Shown: one piece after another, positions 58,650-64,000 of the stretch
Numbering within the stretch: the stretch's first letter is position 1
Layout of the letters: every line of letters begins with the position of its first letter
DNA from: an uncultured Burkholderiales bacterium
GTDB lineage: Bacteria > Pseudomonadota > Gammaproteobacteria > Burkholderiales > Burkholderiaceae_C
DNA: 64,000 nt
Direction: 5' to 3'
Assembly (NCBI GenBank): GCA_945952065.1
Contig: CAMFGY010000004.1
Location: 62,001 to 126,000, forward strand
Translations under genes and position numbers: made by a program
Notes under the pieces: model-generated
The model's database searches: none
What the model saw: the letters and a program-made list of their open reading frames with translations, nothing else
Told to the model about the DNA's origin: nothing

Positions 58650-60110
58650 ATGGAACAAGGTCCCTTCTCTGCGAACGCTGCACCCCGAGCCCCAGCTGGC
58701 CCCACGCCTTATCAGCGATGGACGAAATTCAGCGCGGCGGTGATGCGCGCTTTTCATATCTACGCCGGTTGGCTGGTCAGCATCAGCTGGAAGCGCTTCA
58801 TCGTGCTGTCCATCGCCTTGATGATTGGGGTGAACATCTTGGTGGACCTGCCGCCCTTCACCTGGCGCATGACCTCCAGCATCACCACCGACGAAGAACC
58901 TGAGCCGCCCGCTGAGGCCGAGCCGCCCGCCAAGCCCGCGCCAGCCCCCTCCAAAGCCAGCACGGCCAACAAGACCAAGAGCACCACCGCCAAATCTGAT
59001 GGCGCGGTGCATTACGAAGTCAGCATCGATGAGCGCGGCGTGCGGGTGATCCCGCGCAAGGCCAAAGCAGCCAGCGCCCCCGCCTCGGACAGCGAAGGCG
59101 CGGCCGGCGAGGACGTCGACCCCGATCTGCCCTCTATCACCATCGGCCTGCCCAAAAATGCCGATGCGGGTGAAATCAAATCCGCCATTGAAGAAGCCCG
59201 CCGTGGCGTGCAGCAAGCGTTGGAGGAGGTCAGCGCCGCCCGCCAAGAGGCGGCCGCTGAGATTGCCCGCGAAGCCGCGCGCCAGGCCGCCCGCAAAGCC
59301 GCCCGCATGCCACGCCAGCATGTCACCGTGGTGCATTTCGGCGACTTCTTGGTCAAGCTCGCGGTCTTGTGGATTCTGGGCTCGGCCTTGATCAAAGTGA
59401 CGTACAAGGGGCGTTTGCAGGCCGAGGTGAAGGCCGCACAGGCAGCCGAGACCGCCGAGGCCGAGTCGCTCAAGCGTCAGGTGGTGGAAGCCCGCATGGC
59501 CGCCATGCAAGCCCAGGTCGAGCCGCACTTCTTGTTCAATACCTTGGCGTCCATCGATCATTTGATCGAAACCGACCCGCCGCGCGCCTCGCAAATGCAG
59601 CGCAACCTGATCTCGCTGCTGCGCGCTTCCATGCCGACGATGCGCGAAGCCAATGCCAGCGGCGTGCGCGATTTGGGCCGCGAGCTGGCCGTGATCAAGC
59701 CCTATCTTGAGATCCTCAAGATGCGCATGGAAGAGCGCTTGCAGACCGAGATCGATGTGCCCGAAGGCCTGCTGTCGGCTGAGTTCCCGCCCATGATGAT
59801 TCAAAGCCTGGTGGAAAACGCCATCAAGCACGGCCTGGAGCCCAAAGCCGAGGGCGGCAGCCTGCGCGTCAAGGCCGAGGTGACCCACGGCAAGCTGGCC
59901 GTCACCGTGGCCGACACCGGCCTGGGCTTTGGCCGCGCCGCCACCAGCGGCACCGGGGTGGGCCTGGCCAATATCCGCGAACGTCTGATGCTGCTGTACG
60001 GCCCCAAGGCCAGTGTCACCGTCAGCGAAAACACCCCCTGCGGCACCAAGGTGTGCATCACCGTGCCCTACCGCAGCCGCAATAACGAAGACGCAGGAGC
60101 TCACGCATGA
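58650..60110 (+). CDS. LytS-type sensor histidine kinase, two-span, Ala-rich linker
   Basis: A 486-residue kinase of the LytS/YpdA/'His_kinase' type. The phospho-His lies in QVEPHFLFNTLASIDHLIE (near residue 292), LVENAIKHGLEP is the N box, and DTGLGFG and GVGLANIRER close the ATPase. Classic LytS proteins have 5-6 spans. This one has two (VLSIALMIGVNILVDLPPF and VKLAVLWILGSALIKV), separated by about 190 residues. These comprise a Pro/Ala/Lys-rich part and an Ala-rich, highly charged coiled coil (about 180-220). Most of this is probably periplasmic. Its stop overlaps the next gene by 4 nt. The start is ATG 58650. Confidence 0.9.
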   Translation: MEQGPFSANAAPRAPAGPTPYQRWTKFSAAVMRAFHIYAGWLVSISWKRFIVLSIALMIGVNILVDLPPFTWRMTSSITTDEEPEPPAEAEPPAKPAPAPSKASTANKTKSTTAKSDGAVHYEVSIDERGVRVIPRKAKAASAPASDSEGAAGEDVDPDLPSITIGLPKNADAGEIKSAIEEARRGVQQALEEVSAARQEAAAEIAREAARQAARKAARMPRQHVTVVHFGDFLVKLAVLWILGSALIKVTYKGRLQAEVKAAQAAETAEAESLKRQVVEARMAAMQAQVEPHFLFNTLASIDHLIETDPPRASQMQRNLISLLRASMPTMREANASGVRDLGRELAVIKPYLEILKMRMEERLQTEIDVPEGLLSAEFPPMMIQSLVENAIKHGLEPKAEGGSLRVKAEVTHGKLAVTVADTGLGFGRAATSGTGVGLANIRERLMLLYGPKASVTVSENTPCGTKVCITVPYRSRNNEDAGAHA

Positions 60111-60535
60111 AGAACGCTTTCAAATGGTTGTTGATCGCCGCGGCGGTGATGGGGCTGATGGCGATGTGGGGCGGCTTTGCCCTCTGGCACGGCTTGCAGG
60201 AATTTGTCATGCAGCCCGACGTCAGCATCAGCATCAATGGCGAAGACTTTGACCTGGAGGCGCTGCGCGCCTGGGGTTCCGCCTCCTGGTGGGAGGTGTT
60301 GATCGGCATGCTGGTGGCGGGCCTGGTCTTCAGCCTGGTTTTGCCCTTGGTGCTGGTGTTCAGCATCGGCCTGCCGATTTTGTTGACGGTGCTGATCCTC
60401 GGCGCGGTGGCCTTCGGCGTTTTGAGCCTGGGCGGCCTCTTGTTCTCGCCCTTGATCCTGCTGGGCCTCTTGCTCTGGCTGGTGTTTCGCAACAAGCGCC
60501 GCCCGCAAGCACCTGCTGCCGGCTCGCGCGGCTGA
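60107..60535 (+). CDS. Small membrane protein inside the LytS/LytTR operon
   Basis: A 142-residue protein with an N-terminal span (WLLIAAAVMGLMAMWGGFAL), a short soluble loop with VSISINGEDFDLEALR, and two long hydrophobic segments (LVAGLVFSLVLPLVLVFSI and LLTVLILGAVAFGVLSL). A basic tail (RNKRRPQAPAA) ends it. It overlaps the kinase stop by 4 nt, and the response regulator follows after 41 nt. It may be an auxiliary membrane subunit of the sensor. I do not recognise the family. Confidence 0.8.
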   Translation: MKNAFKWLLIAAAVMGLMAMWGGFALWHGLQEFVMQPDVSISINGEDFDLEALRAWGSASWWEVLIGMLVAGLVFSLVLPLVLVFSIGLPILLTVLILGAVAFGVLSLGGLLFSPLILLGLLLWLVFRNKRRPQAPAAGSRG

Positions 60536-60576
60536 CTGACTGAAAAGCCGCGCCCGAACCCGCTAGCATTGCCCCC

Positions 60577-61446
60577 ATGAGCGAAACCCCCAACACCCCC
60601 AAAAGCGTGCGCGCCGTTTTGGCCGATGACGAACGTTTGATGCGCGAGCAATTGCGCAGCCGACTGACCGAGGTCTGGCCCGATTTGGAGATCGTGGCCG
60701 AGGCCAAGAACGGGCTGGAGGCCGTCGAACTGGTGCGTCAGCATCGGCCGGATCTGGTCTTTCTGGACATCCGCATGCCGGGCTTGACCGGCGTGGACGC
60801 GGCCCGCCAAATTGCCCAAATGGGGGATGGGCCGGAGGACGAAGACTGGCTCGCACCCGAGATTGTGTTCATCACCGCCTATGACCAATACGCGGTCGAA
60901 GCCTTCGAGCAAGGCGTGGCCGACTATGTGCTCAAGCCAGCCGAACGTGAACGCCTGCAAGTGACGGTGCAACGCATCAAAAAGCGTTTGGCCCAGCGCC
61001 AGGAGGGCGCCGCTGGCCAAGAAGGCGGCGAGACCAGCGAGCTCGCCGGCCCGGCCGCCGCCCCCTTGCAACAACTGCTGCACAAGCTCTCTGCCCAGCT
61101 CAACCCGGGCGCCGCCCCCAAGTACCTGCAGTGGATCCAAGCCACAGTCGGTCAAGCGATTCAAATGATCCCGGTGGAAGACGTCTTGTTCTTCATCAGC
61201 GACGAGAAGTACACCCGGGTACAAACGGCCCGCGTCGAAGCGCTGATTCGCAAGCCCATCAAGGAATTGGTGGACGAGCTCGACCCCACGCTGTTTTGGC
61301 AGATTCACCGCTCCACGCTGGTGAACGCACGCGCCATCGACGGCATCACCCGCGACTTCCGCGGTCGCCAAATGGTGGGCGTGAAAGGCTTGAGCGAGAA
61401 GCTCGAAGTCAGCCGCAGCTACACCCATTTGTTCAAGGGCATGTAA
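60577..61446 (+). CDS. LytTR-family response regulator
   Basis: A 289-residue transcription factor. REC (about 8-135) has LADDERLMREQLRS, LVFLDIRMPGLTGVD with the phospho-Asp near 64, an ITAYDQYAVEAF switch and YVLKPAERE. A Gly/Ala-rich linker leads to a LytTR DNA-binding domain (about 185-285) with EDVLFFISDEKYTRVQ, WQIHRSTLVNARAID and SRSYTHLFKG at the end. It should be phosphorylated by the LytS-type kinase two genes upstream. It is followed by direct repeats and a very strong terminator. Confidence 0.95.
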   Translation: MSETPNTPKSVRAVLADDERLMREQLRSRLTEVWPDLEIVAEAKNGLEAVELVRQHRPDLVFLDIRMPGLTGVDAARQIAQMGDGPEDEDWLAPEIVFITAYDQYAVEAFEQGVADYVLKPAERERLQVTVQRIKKRLAQRQEGAAGQEGGETSELAGPAAAPLQQLLHKLSAQLNPGAAPKYLQWIQATVGQAIQMIPVEDVLFFISDEKYTRVQTARVEALIRKPIKELVDELDPTLFWQIHRSTLVNARAIDGITRDFRGRQMVGVKGLSEKLEVSRSYTHLFKGM

Positions 61447-61486
61447 GCGCCCAAAGCCTGCGCCCATAAGCCCGCGCCCATAAGCC
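61447..61486 (+). repeat. Tandem repeat of a 13-14 nt unit after the LytTR gene
   Basis: Three copies of GCGCCCATAAGCC-type units stand head to tail (61447-61459 degenerate, 61460-61473, 61474-61486), right between the stop codon and the terminator. The next GCGCCC is part of the terminator stem itself. Confidence 0.6.
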
Positions 61487-61527
61487 GCGCCCGAACTGCA
61501 GAGTGAGCAGTTCGGGCGCTTTTTTTT
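61487..61527 (+). terminator. Strong rho-independent terminator
   Basis: GCGCCCGAACTGC (61487-61499) pairs perfectly with GCAGTTCGGGCGC (61507-61519), with a 7-nt loop, followed by eight T (61520-61527). It ends the LytS-LytTR operon and isolates the ABC transporter genes. Confidence 0.95.
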
Positions 61528-61627
61528 ACGGGCTGTCGCAAGTCGCTCGCGCTGGCTGCGGGCGCTGGAGACACTGCGAGTCATCGGATCAGCAGCGCTC
61601 ACGCTGCACTTCAACAGGACTCGCACC

Positions 61628-62518
61628 ATGCTCGAAATCAAGGGCCTCACCCACACCTACCCCAATGGCACCCGGGCGCTGGACGATGTCCAGCTGAGCA
61701 TCCCCAAAGGCATGTTCGGCCTGCTGGGCCCCAATGGGGCCGGCAAGTCTTCGCTGATGCGCTGCATCGCCACCTTGCAAACCCCCAGCGCCGGCAGCAT
61801 CCAGTTTGGCGATATCGATGTGATCCGCCAGCCCGAAGCCCTGCGCCGCACGCTGGGCTATTTGCCGCAGGACTTTGGCGTCTATCCCCGTGTCTCGGCC
61901 TATGAGCTGCTCGACCATCTCGCGGTGCTCAAAGGCATCAGCGACAAGGGCGAGCGCAAGGACACGGTCGAAACCCTGTTGGCCCAGGTCAATCTCTGGG
62001 GGGTGCGAAAGAAGGCGGTGGCCGGCTACTCGGGCGGCATGCGGCAGCGTTTTGGCGTGGCCCAAGCGCTGATTGGCCAGCCGCAGCTGATCATCGTCGA
62101 TGAGCCCACCGCCGGACTGGACCCCGAAGAGCGCAACCGCTTCAACAATCTGCTGGCCGCCATTGGTGAGAGCGTGGTGGTGATTTTGTCCACCCATATC
62201 GTCGAAGACGTGGCCGATCTGTGTCCGCGCATGGCCATCATCAACGAAGGTCGCATCGTGCAAAGCGGCGCGCCCTTGGCCTTGATGCGTGAGCTGCAAG
62301 GTCGGGTCTGGCGCCGCATCGTCAACAACGACAGCTTGCCGCGCTATCAAATGGAATTGAATGTGATCTCCAACCGCTTGCGCGGCGGCGAGACCGTCAT
62401 CCATGTCTTGGCCGATGCCGCGCCCGACGCCGGCTTTGAAGCCGCGCCCGGCGACCTGGAAGACTTCTACTTCGCCACGCTGCGCCGCTCGCGCAAGCCG
62501 CAGGCGGCCCAGGCCTGA
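61628..62518 (+). CDS. ABC-2 type transporter ATPase (CcmA-like)
   Basis: A 296-residue ABC ATPase of the CcmA/ABC-2 group. It has Walker A GPNGAGKSS, signature YSGGMRQR, Walker B LIIVDEPTAGLD and the switch His in LSTHIVEDVADL. It is followed by an atypical C-terminal extension (about 220-296). The permease gene begins 10 nt later with GGAG before its ATG, so this is a two-gene unit. It is an exporter or membrane-protein remodelling system; the substrate is unknown. Confidence 0.93.
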   Translation: MLEIKGLTHTYPNGTRALDDVQLSIPKGMFGLLGPNGAGKSSLMRCIATLQTPSAGSIQFGDIDVIRQPEALRRTLGYLPQDFGVYPRVSAYELLDHLAVLKGISDKGERKDTVETLLAQVNLWGVRKKAVAGYSGGMRQRFGVAQALIGQPQLIIVDEPTAGLDPEERNRFNNLLAAIGESVVVILSTHIVEDVADLCPRMAIINEGRIVQSGAPLALMRELQGRVWRRIVNNDSLPRYQMELNVISNRLRGGETVIHVLADAAPDAGFEAAPGDLEDFYFATLRRSRKPQAAQA

Positions 62519-62528
62519 GGAGCCCGTC

Positions 62529-64000
62529 ATGCTGCTCCAGATCGCCGCCTTTGAGGCGCGCTACCAACTGCGCTCACCGCTGTTTGCGATGAGCTTTGTG
62601 ATCTTCTTCTTGCTCAGCTTTGGCGCCGTCACGGTTGAGGACATTCAGATCGGTGCCCGCGGCAACACCCATCTGAACTCGCCCTACATGATTTTGCAGA
62701 CCATGGGTCTGATGAGCATGATGGCCATCTTCATCGTCACGGCCTTTGTCGCCAATGTGGTGATCCGCGATGATGAAACCGGCTTCGCCCCGATTTTGCG
62801 CAGCACCCGGGTCGGCAAGCGGGACTATCTGCTGGGCCGCTTCAGCGGCGCCATGCTGGTAGCCCTGGCCGTGCTGAGTGCGGTGCCGCTGGCCATGATC
62901 ATGGGCAGCTTCATGCCTTGGGTGGACAGCGAGAAACTCGGCCCCATGGTGCTCGCTCACTATGTTTGGGCCTTGCTGGTGTTTGGCTTGCCGACCTTGC
63001 TGCTCATCGGTGCGAGCTTTTTTGCCTTGGCCACGGTGACGCGCTCCATGGTCTGGAGCTATGTCGGCGCCGTGGCCTTTTTGGTGCTGTATGGCAGCTC
63101 GCGGGCCCTGTTGAAAGACCCCTCGCTGGATCTGATCTCAGGCCTGGCCGACCCCTTTGGCGTGGGCACTTTGATGCGGGTGACCAAGTACTGGACCACG
63201 GCCGAACGCAACACCTTGCTGCCGCCGCTCAGCGGTGTCTTGCTTTACAACCGCCTGATTTGGCTGGGCTTCGCGGCAGCCTTGCTGGCGCTCAGCATGG
63301 CTTTGTTCCGCTTTGAGGGCAAGCGCCAAAGTGCCGACAAGAAAATGCTCGGCCCAGCCGGGCAGGCAAAACCTGACCCCGCCCCTGCCGCCCGCCCCTT
63401 GGCGCTGCCCCGCCACAGCGCGGGCGCGGCTTGGGCGCAGTTCAAGGCGCTGGTGCGCTTCGATATGGCCTATGTCTTCAAAAGCCCGGCGTTCTTGGTG
63501 CTGCTCTTGCTTGGCGTGCTGAACGCAGGGGTGTCTTTGCTGCTGACGGTGCATGAGCGGGGGGTGGACTTTCTGCCCGTCACGCGCACCGTGGTCGGTG
63601 CTTTGGAAGGCAGCTTTTCCCTGATTCCACTCATCATTGCGGTGTTCTACGCCGGCGAGTTGGTTTGGCGCGACCGCGAGCGCCGCATGCACGACATCAT
63701 CGACGCCAGTGCAGCGCCCAACTGGGCCTTTATGTTGCCCAAGGTGCTGGCCTTGAGCGGCGTGCTGCTGGCCTGCTATGGCGTTGCCAGCCTCAGCGGC
63801 ATCGTGTTTCAGCTCGCTCACGGCTTCACCGATCTGATGCCTCTGGGCTATCTGCTGTGGTTTGTCTTGCCCAACGCCATTGCAGCGGTGCAGCTGGCGG
63901 CACTGGCCGTGTTTGTGCAAGCCCTGGTGCCCAACAAGGCCAGCGGCTGGGGTGTGATGCTGCTGATCTTGGTGCTGAACATGGCCCTGGCCAACGCCGG
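62529..64000 (+). CDS. ABC-2 permease, 5' part, probably fused to an M1 aminopeptidase (3' end outside window)
   Basis: At least 490 codons, open to the window end. It begins MLLQIAAFEARYQLRSPLFA and has spans at about 20-37, 59-80, 108-127, 140-165 and 171-190. In the second half the ATPase-facing motif FEGKRQSADKK is followed by further spans. The arrangement of two permease halves matches the family in which an ABC-2 permease continues into an M1 zinc-aminopeptidase at the C-terminus (about 1190 residues). The peptidase part is inference, since the gene is cut. Confidence 0.85.
   Translation, partial: MLLQIAAFEARYQLRSPLFAMSFVIFFLLSFGAVTVEDIQIGARGNTHLNSPYMILQTMGLMSMMAIFIVTAFVANVVIRDDETGFAPILRSTRVGKRDYLLGRFSGAMLVALAVLSAVPLAMIMGSFMPWVDSEKLGPMVLAHYVWALLVFGLPTLLLIGASFFALATVTRSMVWSYVGAVAFLVLYGSSRALLKDPSLDLISGLADPFGVGTLMRVTKYWTTAERNTLLPPLSGVLLYNRLIWLGFAAALLALSMALFRFEGKRQSADKKMLGPAGQAKPDPAPAARPLALPRHSAGAAWAQFKALVRFDMAYVFKSPAFLVLLLLGVLNAGVSLLLTVHERGVDFLPVTRTVVGALEGSFSLIPLIIAVFYAGELVWRDRERRMHDIIDASAAPNWAFMLPKVLALSGVLLACYGVASLSGIVFQLAHGFTDLMPLGYLLWFVLPNAIAAVQLAALAVFVQALVPNKASGWGVMLLILVLNMALANA

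Overview
The window is 64 kb of high-GC chromosomal DNA with very dense coding (about 57 genes). It has no tRNA, rRNA, CRISPR array, insertion sequence or prophage that I could see. Gene content and order suggest a betaproteobacterium of the order Burkholderiales, in the Roseateles/Paucibacter/Leptothrix neighbourhood. Markers are apaG followed by a Gcr-type 'site-specific recombinase' gene and mltA, two PEP-CTERM proteins, a DUF3149 small protein, and the 1187-residue fused indolepyruvate ferredoxin oxidoreductase. The taxonomic placement is inference from family knowledge, not a database match.

Layout. 1-8.1 kb: the 3' end of an RND efflux pump gene, a lone receiver protein, a large hybrid histidine kinase, an old-yellow-enzyme reductase and a CheY-like protein. 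8.2-11.3 kb: phosphatase, rpe, a TetR regulator and a divergent two-domain fasciclin protein with a visible operator between the two genes. 11.3-21.2 kb: tag, apaG, a polytopic 'recombinase', a small antisense membrane ORF, mltA, several small proteins, a periplasmic binding-like protein, a COG2509 flavoprotein, a basic 55-residue protein, a small lipoprotein, and a PEP-CTERM protein behind a clear sigma-54 promoter. 21.3-32.4 kb (minus strand): an EAL protein with a degenerate GGDEF, mgsA, a five-gene oligopeptide-type ABC importer operon joined by 4-nt overlaps, and a GAF-PAS-GGDEF-EAL protein. 32.6-39.1 kb: DUF3455 protein, GH18 chitinase-like protein, an exported protein with a secretin-like segment, eamA, DUF3149 protein, a second PEP-CTERM protein, a Na/Pi-type transporter and an Lrp-family regulator. 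39.3-45.3 kb: the indolepyruvate oxidoreductase (divergent from the Lrp gene, palindrome between them) and an EamA exporter divergent from a MocR regulator (palindrome between them). 45.3-53.4 kb: hybrid kinase plus HD-GYP response regulator, then an M16 peptidase. 53.5-58.5 kb: zinc-ribbon membrane protein, TAXI binding protein, a PhnZ-like HD protein, cytochrome b561 and two YceI proteins. 58.6-64 kb: a LytS/LytTR-type signalling operon with a small membrane protein inside it, a very strong terminator, and an ABC ATPase with the 5' part of a permease gene that runs off the window.

Themes. Signal transduction dominates: two hybrid kinases, one LytS-type kinase, four response regulators, and three c-di-GMP proteins (one EAL with dead GGDEF, one intact GGDEF-EAL, one HD-GYP). 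Several divergent pairs have regulator-sized palindromes between them, so local control can be proposed for the TetR/fasciclin, Lrp/indolepyruvate oxidoreductase and MocR/EamA pairs. I found no cluster that is clearly a wholly new system. The best leads are the sigma-54 plus upstream palindrome at the PEP-CTERM gene, the two small proteins (43 and 55 residues), the unusual LytS operon, the solitary PhnZ-like protein, the TAXI protein without its permease, and the structured 340-nt gene-free stretch at 55.5-55.8 kb.
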